Part shown: piece by piece, positions 10,511 to 21,900 of the stretch | Numbering within the stretch: the stretch's first letter is position 1 | Layout: the number at the start of each line of letters is the position of its first letter | From: Perkinsus chesapeaki | Taxonomy: Eukaryota; Perkinsozoa; Perkinsida; Perkinsidae | Assembly: GCA_013115145.1 (NCBI GenBank) | Contig: JAAPAO010000245.1 | Location: 1-47,834 of the forward strand | Reading direction: 5' to 3' | DNA length: 47,834 nt | The notes under the pieces: model-generated | What the model was told of the DNA's origin: nothing | Seen by the model: only the letters and a program-made list of their open reading frames with translations | Database searches by the model: none | Position numbers and translations under genes: made by a program

Positions 10511-13500
10511 TCATAAGTCCACCACATCATCATCGTCCAGCTCTATGCACCCTTTATCGTACAGTATGCTAAGAACGCTTATCTTCTCAAAGACATCTCG
10601 GCATGGAAGGTCTGCCACCCTCGTGAACGCCAACGGTGCTGCCTTGTTGAGGGTATTAAGGATCTCTACATCACCTGGCCGTATACGAACCTCTAGTTTT
10701 TCATCAGTAGCTCGAGTGAAGATGGCCTAAGGGAAAGAAAAGTTTATCATACTTTTTATTATTGTCATTCTCCTTGCTGGCATCCGCCATATCATAAGGG
10801 AAGTATCAGTACCCCACCACAACAGCCTGCTGCCCTTCACACTTCTACCGACCCACGAGTTAGCAGCTACTACTTTTCCATAATATTTCCGATATGGCGG
10901 GAACCCTCGCAATTATTGAATAACAGCGTATTCCCATCGTGTTGAGTTCTAAGGTTGTTTTACACCCGAAAATCATTTACTCAACAAAGGCATAAAGCAG
11001 CATTCATGCCGTACAAGAACCCTGCCTAAGAGATATAAACACATGCTGCCCCTATGAATCTACCCGCCTAAAGCGGCAATAATAAACCTAATGAGCAGCA
11101 GCCCATCCTTAGACGACACTTCGCCTATCTCAACCTCTACCGAAGCTCCACCTTAGGGAATCTTCGACCATTCGCAGGCTGCTGTACATCACATTTAACA
11201 TCACATGCGATTCGCACTAATGAGTTGTCCGATATCACTCCAGTGGGCTTCGGCATGGCCATCTGACGACATAATAGGTATCTTTGAGAATGGGGACAGC
11301 TTACACAAGCCCGTCGAGCAGCCTCCTGCTGAGAATTGATCATAGATATCCTGTCCTTAAGTCGGGCCTCGAGGTACTCAGGTGTTAACTGAAAAAATAC
11401 TACTGCCAGGATTCGAACCAGGGATCTAATGCTAGCACACATGTATTACACAATAAGAATGATAGGTAATGCTTTGTTATTATCAGCAAGCATACCACAT
11501 AGAGGTTGCGAAGGCGGCTTTGGGGCATTATAGGCCTAGCCTTAGAGAAAGGTAAAAGTGCTGCACTTTTACAATGCACTTTATGTGCATTGCATACAAG
11601 CATGTGAACGTCTTAAAAACAAGCAGAGCTTCATATTAGTAATATCTTCGATATTACTTATACGAAGCTTAGATATTCTATATACTTAGTCCAATGGATT
11701 TATACTATTACCATCTGTTATGATAACTATTTTATTAATACTATTATTACTACTGTTATTAAGCTACGAATGTCTATTATCCTATTTAAAGGATAGCAGT
11801 TGATATTATCTGTATCTCAAAGGTGTTTAAAAATATCGTAGAAAAGTTCGCATGCATTCGAAAGTGCTCACGAAATTTTGTAAAACCCTTGATCCCCAAT
11901 GAATCCTACCACCTCACCACTACCTTATTTTTAATAGCATTTAAAGCATCCCTTATCTCCTCCGTCACGCCAACACGGAACGGTAATGACCCCTGATGGA
12001 CTGACCTTCTACAGAAGTAGTCCACATTCAACGGCAGGGCTTGCGGGTCCCTCAGTAACTAACCCCAAACCACTAGTACCTCTACCATCCCTCCAGCCAC
12101 CAGAGCCTACCGAACCAACTCCTCTTTGGATCATCATGCCATAAGTGAGATCACTTGAAGGTATCTAACCAGGTAAACGCCAATTGTTCCCAGAAGGATT
12201 ACATTCGGTGCTCTCCTCATCTGTGACCACAATTCCTGTCAAAGTTTTCATTATATTCCCACACTACGAATAACAATTGTTGACACCCGAGTAGTGCTTG
12301 CCGTGGGGCTAGGCGAATCCTTGCTTTCCTCATCCCAGCCGGCCCGAATACTACTGTAATGGTGACATGTAGGCTGTCGGCATCCTGCAGAGTGCGGGCA
12401 CGGTGAATGATTCCTCTAGGCACGAAAAGGAGATCGCCCTCCTCTAAGGTAAGGCTGTACAGCGGATCGCCTAGGTTCTCTACAGGCTTATCCTTGCCGA
12501 CCTAGAAGGAATCTTTCTTAAGCCTGATGTGCAGCAGTACCTCTTCGCCAGGATAGGGTAGGCCAGCTGGGCTGTCAAATATGTCCCATTCCTTCCGGCC
12601 CTTGCACTGAAGAATCAAGGCGTCCTGAATACAAAGAAGAAGCATGCGGACATGATTATGGGGGAAACCTAGTGTGGCGATGGCCGTTATAATCACTTCA
12701 TACTTATTAAAAGCCAATAAAAAGGTTCATGTTGATAACACGACCAATAAATCGCTCCCCCAGACGTTTCTTAATGCTAATAAAAGTGTAGAAGATATAT
12801 AAGTCTCACTTGCGGGGAGCCCTAGGAGACCATCAGATGTTCCCAAAATGGATTTAATGTTTTGGGATTTGAATCCAACAACATATTTTCTATCAAAAAT
12901 TCCACTCGATCCCCTCCGTATTAGGGACATCTTTATATCCCCAGGAGCGCATCTCCTGTGAGGCTACTACTAGATGACTCACCTGACAATCTGAATGAGG
13001 TCTAACGGCAAAGCTGCCTGGTGGTGTCAAATATGCCACACCAAAGATATGCAGGAAGTACCTATAATAAGTAAACAACAACCACACCAACACCACAGGG
13101 TAGCATCACTTCCGCAGTTGACGGCAAATATCATTGATCCAGGGCCATGCCCTTTCGCACTTATTAGTGATGATTGAAGCACCTACATGACTCCACTGCG
13201 GCATTGAAGCTAGTGTTGCTGCCTACCGTCCAAATAGGCCAAATAAGGGCTGTCCTCTCGGCACGTGTAAGCCGCTCCTTCTCTATAGAAGAACACGCTC
13301 TCCGGATCTGACCACCCAAATGCCTGCTAAATACATCCTCACAGAGCTCACCAAACAGCGACAGCCTCGTCAGCATTTGACAGTAATCTTCCCAACTGCA
13401 TTCTGATGGCGGGAATGCCTTTCTATAAACCTAAGTTGCCTAAAAGTACGGCTGCCGGTCGGCGTCCTAGGTACCTTAGCGCTGCCCCCTCGCACCACAT

Positions 13501-13561
13501 CGACCATTATCTCATCATGTGATAGGAGTTTCGGTATCCAAACCTCTGGTGAGCCCGTCAT
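10511..13561 (-). CDS. RIOX1: NO66/RIOX1-like JmjC oxygenase
   Basis: Multi-exon gene. Exons placed with good phase are 13561-13475, 13418-13297 (3' end uncertain), 13061-12983, 12624-12541 and 12501-12355, with further coding segments near 12080-11930, 11392-11145 and 10731-10511. The JmjC core is clear: VAYLTPPGSFAVRPHSDC gives the HxD iron ligands, DALILQCKGRKEW follows, and GDLLFVPRGIIHRAR supplies the second His. The C-terminal winged-helix end (FTRVADLPCRDVFEKI, ILYDKGCIEL) matches the NO66/MINA group. These Fe(II)/2-oxoglutarate enzymes hydroxylate ribosomal-protein histidines and have been described as histone demethylases. The N-terminal part before the core looks short, so a 5' exon may be missing from the model. 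Exons between 12355 and 10731 are only approximate. Confidence 0.8.
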
Positions 13562-13720
13562 TGCAATGTCTAAGTTTGGTGCCTATCCCCGGTACTGTAC
13601 GCAACAACAAAAGAGAGTTAATAGGCTGTAACAAAACCGTCAAATATATCTCTCATGAGGGACTATCAGCATCATAACGGGGCACCCCTAGGAGTGCCGT
13701 GTGCAGGTAAAAAGGGCCAC

Positions 13721-14081
13721 TTAGATCAAACGTCCCTTAGGCGGGCCACCATAGATCTGGCCAAGGATACTTCCACCACGAGGCAAGACGTTCTTAATGG
13801 CAATCCAACCGGTCACGTAGGCAACGCCAAGAATAATGAAGTTCCTCGGGACTGAGGAAAAACCATCAACAAGACAGGTAAACATCAGCAGCAGCAAGCT
13901 TACCGATCTTCCAAGCTCTGTCCTCTCTCACTGGTGAGCCCCACCCGAATGGCTGCTCAGGAGTCTTCTTGGCCAGAGCGGTAGGAGGAGCGGCCTTCCT
14001 ACCAGTAGTGCGGGGATAGGCTGGTGTGGACGGCATTTGCATAACCGATCCAACACGCCTCGGGAACGCACGACGAAGCAT
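13721..14081 (-). CDS. Small single-span mitochondrial-type membrane protein
   Basis: Two exons (14081-13904 and 13851-13721) join in phase 1 to 102 residues. The N-terminus MLRRAFPRRVGSVMQ is basic and acid-free, as in a mitochondrial presequence. A Pro/Thr/Lys-rich linker follows, then one membrane span (NFIILGVAYVTGWIAI) and a short basic Gly/Pro-rich tail (GGPPKGRLI). The 52-nt intron has gtaagc and cctcag borders. Size and layout resemble small accessory subunits of inner-membrane complexes, but I recognise no family. It sits 148 nt after the sulfurylase gene and 159 nt before the JmjC gene, all on the minus strand. Confidence 0.75.
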
Positions 14082-14229
14082 TTTTATAACAAGTTAATAA
14101 CGCCACTAACAGATACGGCGTGGTCAAGTCAACCAGAAATGCATCTTTCGGCGCCAAATCGAAATGTAAAAAGCGCGCGCCCAGAAATACGTCGGCCCGC
14201 GTGCACTCTGCGCAAATCGGAGTTGACAG

Positions 14230-16134
14230 TCACACAGCGGTGGTGACAGAGGGGGTTGGGACATGGCCACGGTTATGGAGGAGGTTAATAGTGACATTGA
14301 TATTATAATGGAGATCATCGATGCCATTAAGGAACAGATCTACGCTTTCCGGGGGAGAGGGGACCTCGTAGTCATCAACTTGATTGGCTGAAGAAACGTG
14401 GGAGAAATGAGGGGTCGCAATCTACCTTGATAAATATCTTTTCTGTCCCGGGTTGCACAATCATCCTGAGAAGTGTTCATATGAACGTGAATGAAGCTGC
14501 CGCCGTTTGCCACGATATAGTCTCGGATAACTTGTCGGAAGTCTCGGTACCTAGGCCCATCTCACTCTGTGGTGGCAGCCTTAATAACCCTTACGGTGCC
14601 ACAAGGCTTAACAACACGACTCCTCTGTGCTTCACCACCTCCCCAGCAATGAACCCCATTCGAGCAGCGTGGGCCAGGCGATCTGCTCGAGAATGCGTGA
14701 GCCCGGACGATATCAGTTGTCGGGTCTGAAAGTTAACGTTCGCTTCCTAACCGGTAGTTGGCAATTAGGTAAACTCGAAAGGGAGTTCCGTAGAGGCTGC
14801 CTGGGTGAGCTTACTTGGTCGCCATCCAGGATAGTAACCCGTCCCCGTGCCTCCTCCAATGGCGCCTTCAACCCCTTAGCAAGAGTGGTCTTGCCACTGC
14901 CAGACCGTCCGCTCACTAGAATGGCAAACCCTCGCTGGCCAATGGGAGCAATGTGCCTATCATATCACTAGGCCTACGAGCGCCCAACCCTGACGACGCA
15001 CCTTCGCAGGATCTCCGCCACGCCTGGCGGTGTGAACCATGACGGCAGAGCCTCCCCTCGATCGAGCATGGCCCTCATTTGCGTGCCACTTATCTTCCTG
15101 ATCTCCTCCTCCGGGCTCGCCAGGCCCACAGGGATGTACCCTCGCCCAGTAACGTGGACCAACTCGCCCTCGGGTACAATGATTTCGACGCCAAGTTCGG
15201 CCTCGAAAGCCTTGGTCAGTTCTGCGGCAGCAAAGGGCTCATAGAAATCCTTGCCAGTAGCGTCCTTGCATCCGGCGTGGTCCCTACCCACTATGAAGTG
15301 AGTTGCTCCGTAGTTCCTCCTCACAATAGCATGAAGAACAGCCTCTCGAGGGCCACCCAATCGCATCGTCAATGGCAGGGCCGACAGTATCACTCTGTCC
15401 GAGGGGAGGAGGCCATCAGACAGGAGCTTCTCGTAGCACTTAAACCGTACGCCATAAGGGACGTCATCAGCCTTAGTAGGCCCCACTACAGGGTGCAACA
15501 GTAGCCCTCGCTTAACACCGCCCTGCAAGGCTCTCAAGACCAACTCAACATGGGCGAAGTGCATGGGGTTCCGGGTCTGGAAGGCGACCACTTCCGTCCA
15601 GTTCCTTCTGATAATCTCGTTGCGCACCTCCTCAGGGGTTTTGCGGACCTCGCCAAGGTCCCAATGATCCGGTAATCGCAGACGATGTACTTTGCCACCG
15701 ACGTAGAACTCACCAGAGTGCCCCAGGAGATACTTCACAGCGGGATGGTCATACCGATCCAGAGTGCCATAGCACTCTAGAGCCTCAGAGGTCTTGTTCG
15801 GCCGCCAGACCTCCGAGACCTCGAGCCGCGCCACCGGGTTGCCGAAGGTATCCAGGAGAGCCGCGCAACTGCCAACGGTGAACTTGGAGGCATTGTTGGT
15901 GTCCAGCGTCACCGGCAAGGGCCACAGCTGGCCATCGGCGAGCCGCATATTGTGCACAACGCTCTCGTAGTCGGCACTAGTCATGAAGCCATCGAGCGGG
16001 GCAAATCCGCCAACCAAGAGGAGCTCTAAATCGTGGACTTGTCTTTCGTTGAGCTGGTGTCGAATTCGACATGGTTGAGATGATCCCAGGATACCAGTAA
16101 AGGTGATGGCCAGAAGGCAGGTTGGCAGCCACAT
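14230..16134 (-). CDS. Bifunctional ATP sulfurylase / APS kinase
   Basis: Five exons (16134-15002, 14956-14815, 14725-14595, 14550-14426, 14387-14230) give 562 residues. The sulfurylase half shows QTRNPMHFAH (186-195), GRDHAG (283-288) and SGTQMRAML. The kinase half shows the P-loop GRSGSGKT (394-401), LDGD, and VAPYRDFR formed exactly across the exon 3-4 junction, then a C-terminal DDYEVPSPPE. Together the halves would turn sulfate into APS and then PAPS. The order sulfurylase-kinase is as in fungal and some bacterial fusions, the reverse of animal PAPSS. The apparent stop at 14974 lies inside a 45-nt intron. The N-terminus MWLPTCLLAITFTGILG is a strong signal peptide followed almost at once by the enzyme (HQLNERQVHDLELLL), unusual for an enzyme often cytosolic or plastidic. 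Confidence 0.93.
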
Positions 16135-16224
16135 AACGTAACGCTGATCAGGACTGTATAGCTTGCTTAATTGACAACAAAACTGTATAATGCATATAAG
16201 CTATACATACGTTTATTGAGGAAC

Positions 16225-18562
16225 TCAAAGGCGCTCGATATCTCGGGCGAAATCCATAACGTCTTCAAGCTCCCTCTTACGAGCTTCGGCCATCGCCCAT
16301 TGCTTCTCGAGGAACTAACAAATAACACACACATCGAGCGTCCCTCAAAGCCGCAAACATACGCAGTAAATGCGCAAAAGGTTGCAAACTATTGCCTATA
16401 CCACAGGTATAGCGTATACGTCGAATTTAATAACTATCGCACCCATAGGAATCCTTTAAAATCCAGGTTGCATGCATTAACCACTTAAGTGGCCTACTGA
16501 AGACCTGTTACACAGAGCGCGATGGCAACTTGTCTTAGTCTTACTTTCTGATCTCTTGTATACTTATTGTGATATATACGCCAGCCACAATCCTTATCGG
16601 GACAGCTCATACCAAAGGGAGGCGTCGTCATTAAAGTGTTCTGCACACAACACATCTGCACGCACGCGCACGAGTCAAGGAACTCACCAGACAACTGCCG
16701 TGAAACCAATGACCGCAATAGGCTCTCTCGGCCGTGTCCTCAGAAGGCGCTGCTGGATCATCCGACACTATATTAGCGAGGACGCGCTTGCCGCAAGATG
16801 AACACTAAGAAATGAAAGCCTCCTCGAAGACAGCCTAAACCGTGCGTGTGCGGCACCTTCATATTTGGCACCAGTCGGATGAATTTGGTGACCAAGAACT
16901 CCGTGACGGGATATACCGAGAGGATTGGCGGTGGCTGCTTGTGCTGGTACAGTGCCTTCTCCAACGCAGCTTGCTTTTGCTAATAACAGAACCATTGGGG
17001 ACTAAACAGTCCAAAGGCTCACCTCTCGTTCGAGTTCGGCGGCCCACTCTGTCTTCTCGAAGTATCTAACAGCCCTTCGCCCAACCTTGTTGGTAACGTG
17101 GGCGGCTTTGTCTTTCCGCTCCTTCAAGAAAGCCACATCGTGCTTGTACTGTGCAAGGGACAGCTTCACCACAGACTGGCTGGGCTTGGCCGGATCGCTC
17201 GCCCTGGAACCAAAAATGATAGCATTTATATTGGAGAGACGCACCTCAGTGATGTCGAAAGCGTCTGGCCTTTTGTACACCGCCGGGACAGATCTTGTGC
17301 TTGGCCGAAGAACATCTCATTGAGATGAGGAGCGAAGGTAGACTGTACCATGGTTACCACTGCTGGCTCGTAGGGGTACCTTAACTGGAACGTTGATGGA
17401 ATATGACCACAACTGCTGTTGCAGCGTTGCACCAAAACCGCTCATAAATAAGGCAAGTCCTAGTAAATCTACAGGGAACGTTACCTACTCGAGCGATTAA
17501 TGGCGGTAAACAAATAAAACGACGAAAATTCCATCGTATACGATAAGATTTTTAAGACTGGACACCCCAGGGAGCATTTATAGAATATCGATAGGGATTC
17601 AACAAGGAACCCTGAAAAAAGCTCGACAAGTGCCTGCTAGCTTACTCTGGTGGGACCTTGATGTCGAACTTAACATGCATGGATCTCTCGTTTACCTGAC
17701 AGTTACGATAAACTGGTCCGCCACTCCCGACAACTCACAGTGAGATGAATCTTGCCTTTGCTGTCCAGCAGCTTGATGGTGTCATCTTCGTTTAAGAAGT
17801 CTTTTTTGATGAGATCAAGCTCCTCCATACAAGGCAGAAGGAGCGACTTCCGCATCACATCTCGGAAGAGCTGTATACAAGGGAGTATCTGTATACAGAC
17901 AGTACTGTAAAGATATATAAGAAAATCGCTCACTGAGCCATATAAGTGATAAACCATGCGGAGTCAAGCTGCTATAGTACATAGCACATACTATATACCA
18001 TTTCAACGGATAGAATTCGTATGCATGTCTACCAAAAGTGGCGCACCAGAAAGGCTGCGCGATCCGAAAGCTCGGTGGGTCGCGGCGCATGAGCCTCGAG
18101 CTGCGAGGCCATCGCTACTTCATTTCAATGAGGGGCAATTTGTTGTGAGAAAGAGCTAATCAACGACAGGTTTCCAGTGGAACGGAGCGGCCTGACAGCG
18201 TTCAGAAGAATGACTATAACTTACGTGATCTTCACTTTTCTTAGCCTTCTGCTGGGCAATCTTGTCGACCATCTGCCTTAGCTTATCACACGCGACCGTG
18301 GACAAATGTGCCGATGATACGTCCACAATGGCCGGGGCCTCGGGGTACTTGGTGCCCTCCAAAGGAAACTGAGCTCCCATTCACCAAGACAAACACCAAC
18401 AGTAACGTGCCCCACCTGGAGAGACAGAATAGCTTCTCTAAACTCTGTGACAATAACGTGCAGTTTGATGAAGTCGTGATTGAGGGCAATTAGTATATCC
18501 CCCGAGTTAGTGGGATCATCCATCGAGGTTCGGATGGCTGATAAATCATCGTCTAAGTGCAT
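16225..18562 (-). CDS. RWD-RWD-RING-type protein, putative E3 ligase
   Basis: Nine exons: 18562-18416, 18368-18225, 17870-17739, 17695-17646, 17379-17023, 16979-16857, 16804-16688, 16640-16545, 16314-16225. The first part has an RWD-like unit (FPLEGTKYPEAPAIVDV) and the second a clearer one (VKFDIKVPPE joined to YPYEPAVVTMV). A helical linker is followed by a zinc-binding module: CSSC, then CGHWFHGSC, then CPDKDC, a RING-like pattern with an unusual C-x4-C last knuckle. The protein ends in a charged helix (WAMAEARKRELEDVMDF). RWD domains often bind E2-like partners, so ubiquitin ligase activity is a reasonable inference. Exon 5 is not continuously open: at the TTTT run 17271-17274 (AAAA in the gene) the frame shifts by one base. 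This may be a sequencing indel, an undetected short intron, or a real lesion. Confidence 0.72.
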
Positions 18563-18982
18563 CAGTACAAGGAACTATTAAACTGGCACTACTTGAAAAG
18601 GGAAGTACGAAGAAATGCGATACTCATCAGTTGAAACTCGAGTTATTGACTTTTACGATAAGCGAGGAAGCACACCTTCTTCCGAGTGCACCGATGACGA
18701 TGCGTACAAGTCTCTTCCTTTCGGTTGATAAGGGTATGGAAGTGCTTACAAAAGATTAAGTATACTAACTGAAAACGTGCATAAAGATACACTCCAAATC
18801 CGAGTCACTTTCGTATCAGTTAGCGTTTCTATTTTCAGCGGGGGTTTTCCAGTCACAACATGCCCGTGTGCTATTAGCTCTCGGTCGTGGTACTGAACTC
18901 AAACCATTATTGCGGAAAACCACAAGAGTAAATGGTAATCTAGACAAAACAGTGGACTGAAATAACGGCTCTTCGAGGAAGA
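18563..18982. other. Intergenic spacer
   Basis: A 420-nt gap between two minus-strand genes: the stop of the EDC4-like gene is at 18983 and the ATG of the RWD-RING gene is at 18562. I found no convincing exon, RNA gene or repeat. It should carry the 3' end of one transcript and the leader acceptor of the next. Confidence 0.5.
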
Positions 18983-21900
18983 TTAAAGTCTCCCGGTAGA
19001 TCCGAACGGGCTCCTCAGCGGCTCACTCATCAGTGGGGACCTCGCGCTCTCCGGGGTGTGCCGCGACGAAGATGCAGCTGAGACAAAAGCAACCAGATAT
19101 AATTTGGTGGCGCGCGGTTTTACCTGATACGCGCGGACACGCGAAGACTCCTTCGTTTTGAATACTCAATAGATGAGACCGCAGCTCTGCCACAGCTAGA
19201 CGGATCTGCAATAGCAATATGAGATTGCCGTAGAACTGGCAGAATAAAACTCACCCGAGACGACTGGCACTTCACAGCACGCAGCCTCCCAATGACACGC
19301 GACAAGCTTTGCTTGACCATATCTGGCCGCTCGGCTGCACCAGCAGCGCACAGCTCTTCCACGGCCTCGGCGTCCAGGCTAGAAGAAAGCATAAGATAAC
19401 AGTCGAGAAACCAGGCGCATGGACCTACCCCATCACTCGAACGACGGATTCGAGGTAGCGAAGATCCTCTGGAGCGTTGAAGGTGCCGCTGGCCCAGACC
19501 AAATAATCTCCCAATCGCAACATCTGCACGAAGGCAAGATTGAGCCGATCGGACTTCCCCTGCGGCCAGGTTCGAGAGGGTGAATCTGAGCAGCAGTGCC
19601 GGGATATCTTCTGGCCTTCCAGCTCAGTCCAGCTTTAAATTCCCTCATCCCTCATCGCTTAAATGTTCATACAGAAAACGACTGGAACTCCGTGACATTT
19701 CCGCGGAATTGCCTTTCCTGGATGAACAGATTTCGAAACCACTGCTGAGATGCCAGAGACGGATGATATCGCAGTTGTCTTACCAACACCGGCGACGCTC
19801 CGCATGAAGGAATCAATATTGGCAAACTTATCGACCTCAAAACAGGCAAAAGCAACAAGGTCATCGCATAGAAGTGCCGGAGGCGCCTGAGGCTGAGGAC
19901 AATAGTTTAATAATGCATCCCATGGCAGCCTACCATGGCCCCGGCAGCTGTGGTAGCATTCTCTCGGAGCTCGAGGGCCGTGGCCACAGCCCAGTGGTAC
20001 TGCTGGGATCTAAAAGGCATGCATCGGATGACTTGTTGCACGTATATTAGAGCCCCCAAAAAGGTGCAAACGAAGACGGGAGGAGGAAAGCCATGCATCT
20101 ACCTAAGATACTCCTTAACTCTCTGCCAGTCCGGTCGCGGATCAGGCTGTAAGTATGAGGAAGCTTCTGGGGCGCTCATCGAGGTACCTAAGGGAATCTC
20201 GAAGTCGATGAGGCAAACCCACAATAAACCTCACCAGCTCGTCTCCTATAAGCGTCTATCTCTGCCCTCAGCTGGCCTGCTAAGCTGTTCAGTTCTCTAA
20301 TGTCACCTTGCAGTCCAACAGATACCGCAGCTGCAACCTAAACAACGCATTGGTGACCAAAGGAGTTAATATCATAGGAGATAATACACAACTCCCAGAA
20401 ATAGAGAATTATTATAACCAATAACAGTCGGCTGCTCATCAGGTGGCCAACTGTCGGAGGACACAGTCTGCCGAGGACTACTACCGACACTACGAAAACT
20501 AGGCATACTATAGTCACATAGTAGTTCACCAGAAACATACATAACGAATGCTATAGGCATCTGAACTCTATAACAGGAAACAAGAACACGTCTGCACACC
20601 GAATTCCTGGCTCAAGATAACGCGTACTGTACAAGACACCTGTACATCCACGGTAGCTTACGCTCGAGCCATTTAAAGCAGGCCTTCCGCTGCCTCCACC
20701 ATCAACACCAGAAGGCATCTTCATCCTATCCACCAGATCCATCATACCAAGCAACTTCAACAGACCAAATACTCCACAATGCAGCAGCACCATCAAGCCT
20801 ACCGATTCCTGTTGACTGTTGAGCGCCTCGCTTGCCTGCTGCTCTGTTCGGCGTAGGATGCTCTAGAGTGTCCACAGTGCCAACGATATCCAAAGATATT
20901 TCGCTTACCTCCATATCAGCTACTCTGGTCCCTAAGTTACGAACCTCCTCATCTACCTTCTGAATGCCGTCCGATAGACCATCAAGAGCGTCACTGGACG
21001 AACCTGGCTGCTCGAATGTGTTAACTGAAAAAAACAGCGTAACGTTCCTAATAACGTGAAGTGGAGCCATATAGGAGAGGGAGGGCAGACGGCACGCTAT
21101 AGGTGGATAAAGTACGCATGGAGAGAAGCTGGTTATGCTTATTCCTAATACCAACTGGAGGCGCTGATCCTGCTTTCGATGGCGAGCACTAATAAAATAT
21201 TCCAACTCTAATTGCCTATCTCAATACGCCAACTACGGAAGTGAGCCACACCACCAATACGACCAAATCGAGCGATATCCCGAAGCATCCCTTACTCTCT
21301 GTCATCTTCTGGTTCATTGCCTCCACCACAGCAGGCACGGCCTTCTCTTTGAACAGCTCCTGCAATGCCAATATCCACCCATCTGCATGCTCATTCCCAA
21401 GCTCACCTTCACCATACCAGGCAGCACCTTAGCCACCTCAGCGCTGACCTCGGTGCTCGCTCTCTCCGAGGAGTTGGACAGTCTTCGAACCCCTCGCCAC
21501 ACTTTGTCCGAATGCATCATGTGTGTTGTCTAAACAGGACAGGCAACTCACCACGCTGCTGTTGCGCGCCTCTCACTAAAGCTTCTGGTGTCATCGCCAC
21601 TTCAAGGCAATGGTTCAGCTTGTCCACCTCGGCACACAAAGATGCGCCGCCGCCCTCCACAGGCTCCGATTCCCTCTCCGCAGTAACGATAGTCTGAAAC
21701 AAGACCGTCGGCGCGCGCTCAACAGAGACGACTTGCTTTCTGGCAACCAGCTTGGACCGCGTCAGCCAAGAATCGGATGAACTTCCGCATCTGGTGGGCA
21801 TTAACAGGCTCGTCGGTCGGCACGAAGTCCGCCTGAAAGACAGATTTACTATCGATAAATGGTAGGAGCTCCAACCTGTCGCTGGGAGTCTGATCTGTCG

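Noticed and set aside
14974-15001. Stop codon ending the sulfurylase ORF as a stand-alone enzyme
   Set aside because: It lies in a 45-nt intron (gtgcgt to gatag); splicing joins the sulfurylase in phase to an APS kinase with P-loop.
19600-19800. GVGKTT text suggesting a P-loop in the EDC4-like gene
   Set aside because: The spacing does not fit GxxxxGK[ST], a good donor (gtaaga) sits in the middle, and it is more likely intron.
20338-20538. Hydrophobic minus-strand ORF with two possible membrane spans
   Set aside because: It ends in a stop just before a good acceptor and falls between in-phase EDC4-like exons; treated as intron, though a separate small membrane protein is not fully excluded.
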